A DNA stretch of 64,000 nt from a virus: positions 1 through 64,000 of the IMG/VR virus record IMGVR_UViG_3300044904_000056. One strand, written 5' to 3'. The notes below the pieces were generated by a model, which made no database searches, was not told the DNA's origin, and worked only from the letters and a program-made list of their open reading frames with translations. The position numbers and the translations under genes were made by a program. Below, in pieces: positions 41,344 through 49,125 of this stretch. The first letter of the stretch is position 1. Every line of letters begins with the position of its first letter.

Positions 41344-41707
41344 TTTGTGCCTCCTTGGGAATGTCCTCCAAACGCGCCAGACCAACATCCCAGTGGTCCG
41401 CGTGATTCTCTTTAGCCAGACGTTCTGCTTCATTCCGAGCAGGCGTATGACTGGTAGCCTTGATAAATTTCGTATCCCAATCCCTGCGACCGTTGAAGTA
41501 GAGCTTGACTTCATACCAGTCTTCCTGAACAACAATCGGCAGGATAATCCGGTGCTCTGCCGGCTTCGTCATCACCTTCGGAAAGAAGTACCTCTTGCGA
41601 AACTCGTGAGGCTTAGGATGGAATCGCGTTGTCCGCTTCTCTGGGGCTTTCCTGGCCCGGACCTTCTTTGTCTTCCGTGTTGGTCCTGCCTTTTTCTTTT
41701 GCGTCAT
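41333..41707 (-). CDS. Hypothetical basic protein
   Basis: 124 residues, starting inside the ThyA-like gene (95-nt overlap). The basic N-terminus (TQKKKAGPTRKTKKVRARKA) is followed by a strand-rich DWYEVKLYFNGRRDWDTKFI. No family recognised. Confidence 0.58.
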   Translation of the reverse strand: MTQKKKAGPTRKTKKVRARKAPEKRTTRFHPKPHEFRKRYFFPKVMTKPAEHRIILPIVVQEDWYEVKLYFNGRRDWDTKFIKATSHTPARNEAERLAKENHADHWDVGLARLEDIPKEAQIGI

Positions 41708-42800
41708 CGAGTAGCCTCACACAGGTGGAGTAGACTTCTTTCGATATTCCATACGTGCACTGCTCGTAATAGTTCAAAGCCAATTCCATAAACGGGGAGG
41801 GAAGGTGCAGAATTTCACTAGCGACCCACTCCGCCCTATACTGCCAACCTGGCTCTTTCACCCAGCGGAAAATAGTAAGCATTTGGGGAATGGTTTTTAT
41901 CCAGTACCCATCTGGAGGGGGAGGCCATGTCGGATTTGGAAGCTCTCTTGGTTTGTCCGTCTTGAAAGCCCTAATCTTCTCTACTTTGAGGAGGACGTGT
42001 TGAAACTCTTCGTCAGTAACTGTAGAGAATCCTGGTACGCATTCGGCCTTAACACTTGCTTGATTCATCACCTCTGATTCATCAAAGGCTCTTTCGAGGA
42101 TATTCCCTAGAGTCGGCTTGTAGAGTTCTTCATAATAGTGGAGATTTTGAATAATGTACGTCAGCTTCCCTATCTTCGCCCCCAGACAACCCGCTATATA
42201 GGCATGAATATGGGAGAACTGAACCGCGTTGTACGGCGCTCCCCAAATGAGGTCGCAACTCCGCTGCACTACAGTCTGGTCTAGAATCCCGTTTCTCAGC
42301 CGTAGATATATGACATTGTTGCACGGGTAGTCATTTGACTTCAGAAGATTGTCCCGCTCCGGGTCCCAAAGGCTGATAACTGCTTGTCTTGATAGAGGCT
42401 CCCGCTTTAGCTTGTCGATGGCAATGCTAATTTGGTCTACAGTTAGATATCCTCCAATTGCTGAAGGCCAGCGTCTCATCCGCAGCCCGTAGGCCCCATT
42501 GAAATCCTGCTGATTACCATCCGCAAACTTCCTCATGTTCTTGTTAAAGTAACATATCCACTCGACATTCCCGCTGCCTGAGAGAATCCAGATTACTTCA
42601 GCAAGGGCGAAGAATGGATTGAAGTTGCGTCCAGGAATCACCATCCAGCAATATCCTGGCAGCTCATAGTTCAAACAGACAGGTTCTTCTAGCTCTAAGC
42701 AAGGACCATGGCGGGTGGGAATCTCCTTCCCATGATTTGCTATTTCGCGGACCAGAGCGAAGTAGAAGTCGCCAAGACCACGGCCTGAATAAGTTTTCAC
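41613..42800 (-). CDS. Thymidylate synthase/dUMP hydroxymethylase-like enzyme
   Basis: 395 residues from GTG 42800. YPCNNVIYLRLRNGILDQTV holds the catalytic Cys, and QRSCDLIWGAPYNAVQFSHI is the nucleotide-binding motif. The Asn in GAPYN (Asp in dCMP hydroxymethylases) points to a uracil nucleotide, so the enzyme would make dTMP or hydroxymethyl-dUMP. The aGPT-pyrophosphorylase-like neighbour favours the latter. The tail of about 100 residues has no ThyA counterpart. A GCGTTCTATCTAG motif lies upstream. Confidence 0.8.
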   Translation of the reverse strand: MKTYSGRGLGDFYFALVREIANHGKEIPTRHGPCLELEEPVCLNYELPGYCWMVIPGRNFNPFFALAEVIWILSGSGNVEWICYFNKNMRKFADGNQQDFNGAYGLRMRRWPSAIGGYLTVDQISIAIDKLKREPLSRQAVISLWDPERDNLLKSNDYPCNNVIYLRLRNGILDQTVVQRSCDLIWGAPYNAVQFSHIHAYIAGCLGAKIGKLTYIIQNLHYYEELYKPTLGNILERAFDESEVMNQASVKAECVPGFSTVTDEEFQHVLLKVEKIRAFKTDKPRELPNPTWPPPPDGYWIKTIPQMLTIFRWVKEPGWQYRAEWVASEILHLPSPFMELALNYYEQCTYGISKEVYSTCVRLLDDAKEKGRTNTEDKEGPGQESPREADNAIPS

Positions 42801-42816
42801 AATCGTTCCTCCTCAC

Positions 42817-42829
42817 CTAGATAGAACGC
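42817..42829 (-). promoter_or_regulatory. GCGTTCTATCTAG motif
   Basis: It overlaps the last codons and stop of the gene at 42817-43686 and stands just before the GAGGAGG RBS of the ThyA-like gene. It is identical to the copy at 15307. Confidence 0.5.
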
Positions 42830-43686
42830 TCCCCTCTAGGAAAACGTAAGTTGCCTTGGAACCCGTTGTAGAGAGAGCGAGGCCTGCCTTCTCCCAGACG
42901 TACCCGCTCATACTTGTCCCACTCACAAAGTGCATTCTGCAAATCCTGCGCATGTATGTCCGGCATTCCTGCTTGAAAAATTTTCGGGCTGATTTTGTCG
43001 TAGAGTTCGTCTAGGCATTCCTTCCAATCCGCTTCCTTCCACTTAGCCCTCTTATCCCGCCCTATTACACGATTCAACCCTCGTTTGCTCCCAGGGCCAG
43101 AGATAGCCCAAGTTGACCAATCCTTTGCGTGCCGAAGCGTAGCATACTTCACATCAGCAATGACCTGCCCTGTCATAAAGCTTCCCATATCTTTCTGGTC
43201 GTGCAGCCTGTCGTAGAATTCCGCAAGCGTATCGCCATCTCTCGGGCGGATTTCTTTTCTTGCTCCCCACATCGGTGTCAGGACTTGCTTGGCTAGGTAT
43301 CGGGCTTTCGATTGATGATCTGGACCTGCGTGAATCATATATGCTCCGGTGAAGACTTTCTCGCCGTCTTTCTTTCGCTGCTCCAATACTCTGATGAACT
43401 CGTCTGGGTGCCAAGGAACAGGATAACCTAGCTCATCTAGGGTCTCCGGCCAATTGACAAAACGTGAAACCGTCATAGCGAACCAGAGGTCCTTATCTTC
43501 CGCGTGAGGCTCCCGCCAATGCTCCCGTACCCAAATCGTGACCGTGTCTAATTCCCGGAACACGTTGCAGAACCGATAGCGCTGAAGTATTGGGTCCCGT
43601 GTCCATGGTCGAGGCTTGCCAGCTTGCTTCCGCTTGTAGATTGCGTGGCGTTCAAGGATGAAGCGAAGGAGAGGATTGATGTTCAT
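42817..43686 (-). CDS. Alpha-glutamyl/putrescinyl-thymine pyrophosphorylase-like protein
   Basis: 289 residues, ATG 43686 overlapping the previous stop (TGATG). RYRFCNVFRELDTVTIWVRE and FTGAYMIHAG match the aGPT-PPlase families described for phage base hypermodification, which replace the pyrophosphate on hydroxymethyl-uracil in DNA with an amine or amino acid. It neighbours a ThyA-like enzyme and a P-loop kinase that would supply earlier steps. RFPR lies at residues 281-284, near the C-terminus. Family assignment is from motif memory. Confidence 0.78.
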   Translation of the reverse strand: MNINPLLRFILERHAIYKRKQAGKPRPWTRDPILQRYRFCNVFRELDTVTIWVREHWREPHAEDKDLWFAMTVSRFVNWPETLDELGYPVPWHPDEFIRVLEQRKKDGEKVFTGAYMIHAGPDHQSKARYLAKQVLTPMWGARKEIRPRDGDTLAEFYDRLHDQKDMGSFMTGQVIADVKYATLRHAKDWSTWAISGPGSKRGLNRVIGRDKRAKWKEADWKECLDELYDKISPKIFQAGMPDIHAQDLQNALCEWDKYERVRLGEGRPRSLYNGFQGNLRFPRGERSI

Positions 43687-44039
43687 CAGTTGCCTCTCCT
43701 TTGATTTTGATACAGACGTAGCCGTTCAGCCATATTCATCAGCTCGTTCGCCAGCTCTTCATCGCGGTAGGTGTAGTAACACTGAGTGTTGGACTTCTCT
43801 GCCATAGCTTCAAGATTGCTGATGATTTCGTCCAGGTCAACTCGGGGGCCACGGTGCTTCTTGCCGGCTTTCTTCTTATCTCGGCAGGATTTGCAGCGTT
43901 TTGGCATTTGGAATTCGGGATTTGTTGCCTGAAGACTTTTGTAGAAGCTTATCTCGCTCTCGTACATCCCCCAGTCCTCGTGGCAGTCTACGCATTGCCC
44001 CATCGAAACAAATGCTCCTCGATCTTTATCATCCCCCAT
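43686..44039 (-). CDS. Zinc-ribbon protein (zf-Tbcl-like)
   Basis: 117 residues from ATG 44039 (ATG 44003 is an alternative). CVDCHEDWGMYESEISFYKS and PKRCKSCRDKKK match small zinc-ribbon proteins with C-x2-C...RC-x2-CR. The C-terminal half is helical. Function unknown; co-encoded with the modification genes. Confidence 0.75.
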   Translation of the reverse strand: MGDDKDRGAFVSMGQCVDCHEDWGMYESEISFYKSLQATNPEFQMPKRCKSCRDKKKAGKKHRGPRVDLDEIISNLEAMAEKSNTQCYYTYRDEELANELMNMAERLRLYQNQRRGN

Positions 44040-44398
44040 TTTCTCTTCCTTTCCGCTTTCTCCACTCTACCCAACGTCTCTTCGTAGCTTTACCAATTTT
44101 TAGAAGAGCCTGCTTAGTATGCTTGTATCCTTTGCTATTTTGATTCCCAAATCCGAAATGTTTGCCCGCAGCATTTTTATTCCCTAATTTGGAGAGGCTC
44201 ATCTTTTTACGGCTCATAGGAGAAAGTTTTCGCCCTAAACAGTATTGATTTCCTGTATGAAGTTTGATTAGTCTGCGGCGGTGTTCTGCAGACAATTTCT
44301 TTCCCTTCCTGTTATGATTCCCCGCCCCAATCTTATTACCCATCAATCTTATTACCCATCATCCTTCTTCTCATCTTCTTTCGAGTAGTCGCAGACAT
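44029..44398 (-). pseudogene. NUMOD3-type homing endonuclease remnant, frameshifted
   Basis: From ATG 44398 a frame reads SATTRKKMRRRMMGNKIDG and stops at TAA 44336. From 44346 the downstream frame reads MGNKIGAGNHNRKGKKLSAE and continues with NUMOD3-like repeats (SPMSRKKMSLSKLGNKNAAG) to 44029. A 16-bp perfect tandem duplication (44328-44359) accounts for the frame change; deleting one copy joins both parts. No nuclease core remains. It sits directly after the kinase gene. Confidence 0.72.
44328..44359. repeat. 16-bp perfect tandem duplication
   Basis: CAATCTTATTACCCAT occurs twice in direct succession at 44328-44343 and 44344-44359. Its length is not a multiple of three, so it shifts the frame of the NUMOD3 gene. 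Confidence 0.95.
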
Positions 44399-44399
44399 T

Positions 44400-45023
44400 T
44401 TAATACCCAAGGAACCATCCCCACAACCAAGCTAGAATAGTTTGTAATCCATCCTGATAAGGGATAACTCTGACATCTGCCCCTACTTCTCTGAGTCTCT
44501 TCTCACTACCTAATACGGCCTTGTATTTTGGATAGAGGGATTTGTCCGGGTCAACTGGCCGAGGGTCCTTCCGCTGAATCCTGCGCTTTACCATCCGCTG
44601 AAGGCACTTCTCTAAGGGGGTATCCATAAAGCCAAATATCCAATGCGTATGCGGTAGGCTTCTTGCCAGGTCAATCCAACGCTGGGTCAGGGTAGCAGCC
44701 AGCGCTCCCTCGAAAACAACATTCCCCCGCCTGGAAAGGTCTGTGATTGCCTTGGAAGCGTAATCGGCACGGGTGCTGCCCCTGTAATAGCTTTCGTCAA
44801 TCGCGTCATAGCCGCCCGTTGTTATCCGGTAAGGCCCAAGCAGGGCTGTCTTCGTAGGCCCTGTATCGAGGACGTAGGCGAGCACCTTTCCATTCCCAGG
44901 GTTAATCAGAGGCGTATTGGAAAAGCTCTCTAGAAGGGATTTTGCTAGGGTTGTCTTGCCACTGGCATTCGTGCCCCTGATGTTGATGACGATATGCTTC
45001 AGCCGAGGAAATCGTTCCGTCAT
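44400..45023 (-). CDS. P-loop kinase, hydroxymethyl-dU kinase-like
   Basis: 207 residues; ATG 45023 overlaps the phosphatase stop (ATGA). HIVINIRGTNASGKTTLAKS is the P-loop, in the IRGT.ASGKTT form of the phage kinases that phosphorylate hydroxymethyl-uracil in DNA; GNVVFEGALAATLTQRW and MDTPLEKCLQRMVKRRIQRK give the lid and phosphate-binding arginines. RFPR lies at residues 4-7. Context (ThyA-like and aGPT-PPlase-like) supports base modification; a general nucleotide kinase is the alternative. Confidence 0.76.
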   Translation of the reverse strand: MTERFPRLKHIVINIRGTNASGKTTLAKSLLESFSNTPLINPGNGKVLAYVLDTGPTKTALLGPYRITTGGYDAIDESYYRGSTRADYASKAITDLSRRGNVVFEGALAATLTQRWIDLARSLPHTHWIFGFMDTPLEKCLQRMVKRRIQRKDPRPVDPDKSLYPKYKAVLGSEKRLREVGADVRVIPYQDGLQTILAWLWGWFLGY

Positions 45024-45463
45024 TTCCCTTTCTCCAGCTTCGACAGATTCAAAACACCCGACTCGATAACCCGCATTGCCTTCATATAGTCGTCACCCTT
45101 GAGAAAGGGCAGGTCCGGTATGCGGATAACGGGAGGCTCCGCATACGCACCAAGAGGCGAGAACTTCCGCCGATGAGCTGGAAACTTTTTCAACAGCTGC
45201 TTGTAATGTACTGGGCTCATATAGATGATGCGGTCAGCCCATTCGACCATCTTCTGAGTCACAGGCTTTGACCTTTCGTCCTCCTCTAGATAGTACGCCT
45301 GGTTGAGGCTATAGAGAGCCTCCCGGACTTTCTTCGCAATGGTTCCCTGGTAGGGGCCTTTTTGCAGCCCTGCCGATTCAACGTTCATCCCGAGGTATCG
45401 CCCGATAGCCGCTGCGACCTGAGATCGGGAACGGTTGTTGGTGCAGATAAAGAGGATACGCAC
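45020..45463 (-). CDS. Low-molecular-weight protein-tyrosine-phosphatase-like
   Basis: 147 residues, GTG 45463 behind AGGGAG. MRILFICTNNRSRSQVAAAI is the P-loop Cys-x5-Arg of LMW-PTPs, and the late acidic motif is IPDLPFLKGDDYM (the catalytic Asp-Pro appears as Ile-Pro-Asp-Leu-Pro). It could act on a phosphorylated protein or sugar. Its role in the modification cluster is unknown. Confidence 0.82.
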   Translation of the reverse strand: MRILFICTNNRSRSQVAAAIGRYLGMNVESAGLQKGPYQGTIAKKVREALYSLNQAYYLEEDERSKPVTQKMVEWADRIIYMSPVHYKQLLKKFPAHRRKFSPLGAYAEPPVIRIPDLPFLKGDDYMKAMRVIESGVLNLSKLEKGK

Positions 45464-45610
45464 TGTGCTTTCGACTCCCTTCTAGGCCCGACTGGTTTTA
45501 GGCCAGCCTATTGTTGGTAGCGGACCCAACTAGCCAGTGGCAGGGTGCTAGCAGAGTTCGTTTACGTGGGGATATAGCTAAACTGGTGTAAAGGCTAGTT
45601 TTGAGCCCTG
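45464..45610 (-). other. 147-nt intergenic region with hairpin
   Basis: No ORF is supported. The minus strand contains GGCTGGCCTAAAACCAGTC, with a CTGG/CCAG stem, and AT-rich words (TTTAGCTATAT). It probably carries the promoter or leader of the phosphatase-kinase operon, which starts at 45463; neither known motif is present. Confidence 0.3.
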
Positions 45611-46219
45611 CTAGGGGCCTATCCGGGGGAAGCGTAGGGGGCCAGTCCTCCTGGCCCTGACTATTAGCTCAACAGTAGCCTTCAGCTTCTCCGCTGGGTG
45701 AAAGTAGAAGAACTTAGCTTGGGCCGAGAAGATAGGTATATGCCGCCACTTCCTAGCCGGAGGCTTCGCATAGCTCACGACCTCCATCCCCGCTAGCATC
45801 TCGTTCACACGTTCCCGGTGTTTTTGGACAAGGGCGTAGGGCTGTTCTAGGTAGAACCAGCAGCCCGGATATTGCAGCCACTGTCGGATATTCCAATGGT
45901 CCTGGGTATGCTCCGTCTGCTGAAGGGGAGCCACCCCTAGAGGCAGAATCACCGTAGAGTCCGGAGGGGGCCAAGTGTGGACTGGCTTGAGCATCTCTTT
46001 CCAATCGCAATCTCCTCCAATATAGTTGTATCCTTGCCAGTAAGCACCTACAGCATCGGCGTAAGTCTCCGCATCCCGCAGGGAGTTCTTCTTCACAGGG
46101 ACCATAGTCAGAATGGTAACCTGCTTGCCTTCCTGAATCCACTGCTCGATATGAGCCCCTAGCGAAAGGAAGGCATCATCACTGTGAGGCTCTACGATAA
46201 CCAGGCGGTCATTTATGGG
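45611..46219 (-). CDS. PIG-L family deacetylase
   Basis: 202 residues from GTG 46219, behind GGAGG (7 nt). LVIVEPHSDDAFLSLGAHIE is the metal-binding PHxDD(E/A) motif with Ala at the last position; a later TQDHWNIRQWL supplies His. PIG-L enzymes remove N-acetyl groups from sugar conjugates. RFPR lies four residues from the end (196-199). With the glycosyltransferase and methyltransferases nearby it suggests maturation of a sugar group on DNA or on a surface glycan. Confidence 0.82.
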   Translation of the reverse strand, partial: PINDRLVIVEPHSDDAFLSLGAHIEQWIQEGKQVTILTMVPVKKNSLRDAETYADAVGAYWQGYNYIGGDCDWKEMLKPVHTWPPPDSTVILPLGVAPLQQTEHTQDHWNIRQWLQYPGCWFYLEQPYALVQKHRERVNEMLAGMEVVSYAKPPARKWRHIPIFSAQAKFFYFHPAEKLKATVELIVRARRTGPLRFPRIGP

Positions 46220-46814
46220 CACGTTTCGGCCTCCGGAAGACGCTGAGATGCCGCCCATACCAGTTGGAAGTAATTCTTTCGTCAGCTAATATCGCTTCGC
46301 ACAACTCCTTGGTGACCTTCTTTTCAAAGGTGAATCCGGCAAGCACAAATAGTTGCCGCCAATAGCCTTTAGGCTTGCAGTTCACGTGGTACCGGCCCCA
46401 TTCAGAAGAGTCGATGGACAGGAGCACCCATTTTGAGGAGAGCCGTTTCACCGTATCCACTAAGACTTTCTCAGAGGACTCCGGGATGTGCTCGAATACA
46501 TCCCACGAGGTTACCAGGTCAAATTTTTTGTCCAAATGGAAGGACTTTGATAGGTCGTGGGCTATGTATTTCGCTCCTTCCGCGAATCTGCTGTTGAACT
46601 CAGAACCATCCACCCCATAAGCCCTTACTCCTAGCTCTGACAGCCGATTCACAAACGACATCGTACCACAACCCAGGTCAATGCAACGCTTGGGGTGAAA
46701 TCTGTTGAAGATGAGCTCTGCTAGATATTTCGAGGACACGTGGGGTCCTTTTGTGGACCTGGTGCGATTTTTGAACCACTTCAGTGGATAGAGTTCACTT
46801 AGCTTTTCTTCCAT
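46209..46814 (-). CDS. SAM-dependent methyltransferase
   Basis: 201 residues. Motif I RCIDLGCGTMSFVNRLSELG, then YGVDGSE, and KFDLVTSWDVFEHIPES match class I methyltransferases of the type acting on sugars or small molecules. It overlaps the homing endonuclease upstream by 16 nt and the PIG-L gene downstream by 11 nt. The substrate is unknown. Confidence 0.84.
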   Translation of the reverse strand: MEEKLSELYPLKWFKNRTRSTKGPHVSSKYLAELIFNRFHPKRCIDLGCGTMSFVNRLSELGVRAYGVDGSEFNSRFAEGAKYIAHDLSKSFHLDKKFDLVTSWDVFEHIPESSEKVLVDTVKRLSSKWVLLSIDSSEWGRYHVNCKPKGYWRQLFVLAGFTFEKKVTKELCEAILADERITSNWYGRHLSVFRRPKRAHK

Positions 46815-47308
46815 AGTCGTGGGAACCTCATCGGGAAATTAGGTCTTGCAAATTCTCCGAAAAATTCTTTGGCAGCAGTATCATAAGCCTTCGCTGCGGC
46901 TATCGGATTGTCGAAGGAACCTAGATGAATAACTTTCCAATATACACAAATCTGCGCATACCATTTCCTAGCACCTTTGTGCCAAGAGACACCTTTGAAT
47001 CCTGATTTGTTATTTGAATGCTTTCCTTGGTTAGCCAGATTCTGCGAGTTAGAAGCATCTCTCAAATTATCTTTTTGACAATCTAGCCCATTTCCATTCT
47101 TATGGTCTATCCCTTTGCGCCCTAATATAAAATTGTGTAGAAGAAAATTAGGAACTCCCATTTGTCCGTGAGCTGCGTACGACTTACCCTTAGAGCCAGA
47201 TGTATAGTGCCATATGCCCTCAGCTGTTACACGTTCATAATCTTCGTCATCAACAAGTGCATAGGCTCTTATCTTTCCTTTTCGATTGCGAAGCGGAATT
47301 TTCTTCAT
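46799..47308 (-). CDS. HNH-AP2 homing endonuclease
   Basis: 169 residues; ATG 47308 overlaps the previous stop (ATGA). HNH core: FLLHNFILGRKGIDHKNGNG and CQKDNLRDASNSQN. AP2 DNA-binding domain: SGFKGVSWHKGARKWYAQIC, then HLGSFDNPIAAAKAYDTAAK. RFPR lies at residues 161-164, five from the end. Free-standing mobile element inserted between the glycosyltransferase and methyltransferase genes. Confidence 0.9.
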   Translation of the reverse strand: MKKIPLRNRKGKIRAYALVDDEDYERVTAEGIWHYTSGSKGKSYAAHGQMGVPNFLLHNFILGRKGIDHKNGNGLDCQKDNLRDASNSQNLANQGKHSNNKSGFKGVSWHKGARKWYAQICVYWKVIHLGSFDNPIAAAKAYDTAAKEFFGEFARPNFPMRFPRLWKKS

Positions 47309-48426
47309 CGTCTAAACTCGTCAAAAACTTCATCATATAGTTTGTAGGCTGAATGATTGTCGTTTACATATTCCCTCGCTTCCTTTCTAGGATACCCTCT
47401 CACATCATATTTCATAATCGCTTCAGGATACTTGGCCAGGTCAGAGATAGGCAGTACCAAATTATCTGGGATGGCACTTCGGAGAAGGTTTTTGTGCACT
47501 ACAGGGACGCAGCCATAATATAGAGCCTCAACAATTGTGTTGTTGTAGGAACCTCTCCGGTAGGCTTTATATTTTGCCCTATGCCCTTGAAAGTCAGCCA
47601 TGAATCCCGCTCTGGAAAGGATTTTTGCCCGTCTCTCTACTGAGACCCAACCATAGTAGGTTGCTAAGCCCTTCCCTGAGTATTGTGGGGCAAAAAAATC
47701 CTTACCAACGACCTTCTTCCAGCCATTTTCTTTTCTCATGTTATAGTATTCAATGCCGGAATTGTAGAGCTTTACTTCGTAACCTTTGTCGAGGAGTCGA
47801 GGTACCCCATCAAAGAAGGGTTTGATTCCTTTCACATTCTTCCATTGAGGCATCCATACAACGCGATTCTCAATGCGTTCCTTTTCGGAAGGCTTTCCGA
47901 TAGGAATAAAAGGAATATAAACGGTCTGTACCGGATAGCCTGCTTTGACGAGAGGCTCTCCATAAGCAGGCTGAGTCACGAGAGTCTTCTCGCATAGCGG
48001 CAAAACTTGTTCCCCAAACTCCTTGTATGTATCCCAATAAGCATCCGAGATATAGCCGACAATCGGTATATCCAGTTTATTCAGCCTCTTTAACAAGGCC
48101 ATAAAGACAGGACTGCCCCCATAAGCTTTTGTCGGATGCGGACAGAGGAAGCTCAACATCACTACATCGTAGGATGTTAGAAAGGCTAAAGTCTCTCGAT
48201 AGTTTTCCCTATGGTGTGGAGCGTAGCCATCAATAGTGATGTAGGAATCCCCACCACGGATTAATTTTCTTTCAGGCAACAAGAGGGGATGTTTTGTTTT
48301 CTGGTTGGCGCTAACGAGGACGTGAAAGGTGTCACCTTTCTGGTCTGCTACCTTCCGATAGGTTCTCAGGCGAGTGTTGATGCCCCCTACGGAAGAGGTA
48401 GGCCAATGCAGGACTGCAATTTTCAC
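47305..48426 (-). CDS. GT-B fold glycosyltransferase
   Basis: 373 residues from GTG 48426, overlapping the previous stop (GTGA). An N-terminal Rossmann start (KIAVLHWPTSSVGGINTRLR), then a C-terminal half with RVVWMPQWKNVKGIKPFFDG and NNTIVEALYYGCVPVVHKN, the donor-binding E-A-x4-G pattern of GT1/GT4 families. It transfers a sugar from a nucleotide donor; the acceptor may be modified DNA or a surface glycan. The cluster context is the only guide. Confidence 0.85.
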   Translation of the reverse strand: MKIAVLHWPTSSVGGINTRLRTYRKVADQKGDTFHVLVSANQKTKHPLLLPERKLIRGGDSYITIDGYAPHHRENYRETLAFLTSYDVVMLSFLCPHPTKAYGGSPVFMALLKRLNKLDIPIVGYISDAYWDTYKEFGEQVLPLCEKTLVTQPAYGEPLVKAGYPVQTVYIPFIPIGKPSEKERIENRVVWMPQWKNVKGIKPFFDGVPRLLDKGYEVKLYNSGIEYYNMRKENGWKKVVGKDFFAPQYSGKGLATYYGWVSVERRAKILSRAGFMADFQGHRAKYKAYRRGSYNNTIVEALYYGCVPVVHKNLLRSAIPDNLVLPISDLAKYPEAIMKYDVRGYPRKEAREYVNDNHSAYKLYDEVFDEFRR

Positions 48427-49043
48427 GATGCTTTCCTGAAGAGGAGATAGATGCTCCTCTTGTTTGCTGATTGAGCTACTAGCCGATAGCCCAGCCCTAG
48501 GAAGCAAGTCTCCATCTCTAGAGCCGGCAGGCGTCTCGAATCGGTCAGGACTACCCAAGCGGCTTTGTCAAAGACGGCTTCTGTGACAGTTCTGTATTGC
48601 CTCTTGGCTTTACTGAGAGTCCAATCGGGGAAGTCTGCCACTACAAGGTCTGGATGCTGAAAGAGACTATCTATCACTACCGATTGAGCCCCACCAAGAG
48701 GCTCTATGATAGAGGTAGACCAGCTATGGTGCCGCCCTGCTTCCAGGATGTACGCATAGCAGCGCCTCTCATTTGAGTAGACTTCGTGCTTGTTGGGATT
48801 GAATAGCAGCTGAAGGATTTGAGCGTTGACTCCCACCCCACCAAACAGTTCAACGATGTTCTTTGGTTGCGGAGCAATTTGGCTGACGAGCTCAAAGAAT
48901 CGCCTAGCTTCAGCCTCGGTCTCCCCAGGTTCGTAACGGAGCCGCCAGAATATGCCCCGCTTCGATGGCAGAGTGTTCTTCGCAACTCGGGGGAGTTTAG
49001 AGGGGAGCATGATGCGTGCTCCGGCCACAAGGATTGATTGCAT
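48423..49043 (-). CDS. Methyltransferase-like protein
   Basis: 206 residues, ATG 49043 behind GAGGAG. KNIVELFGGVGVNAQILQLL and HEVYSNERRCYAYI form a SAM-binding start, and DLVVADFPDWTLSKAK stands where amino-methyltransferases have (D/N)PP(Y/F), so the motif is altered. It may methylate or bind nucleic acid, or be inactive. It is followed by the glycosyltransferase. Confidence 0.66.
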   Translation of the reverse strand: MQSILVAGARIMLPSKLPRVAKNTLPSKRGIFWRLRYEPGETEAEARRFFELVSQIAPQPKNIVELFGGVGVNAQILQLLFNPNKHEVYSNERRCYAYILEAGRHHSWSTSIIEPLGGAQSVVIDSLFQHPDLVVADFPDWTLSKAKRQYRTVTEAVFDKAAWVVLTDSRRLPALEMETCFLGLGYRLVAQSANKRSIYLLFRKAS

Positions 49044-49061
49044 CTTGTTTCTCCTCTACAA

Positions 49062-49101
49062 CAAAAATGATGGCGGGAGGCTCCGAAGAGCAACTCCCGC
49101 C
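49062..49101 (-). terminator. Rho-independent terminator
   Basis: On the minus strand GGCGGGAG and CTCCCGCC (8 bp) enclose GCTC-TTCG-GAGC with a UUCG-type loop, followed by ATCATTTTTG. It closes the unit ending with the Ser-Asp-Ala repeat gene. Confidence 0.9.
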
Positions 49102-49125
49102 TATCAGCACTTTACCAGGACTGTA

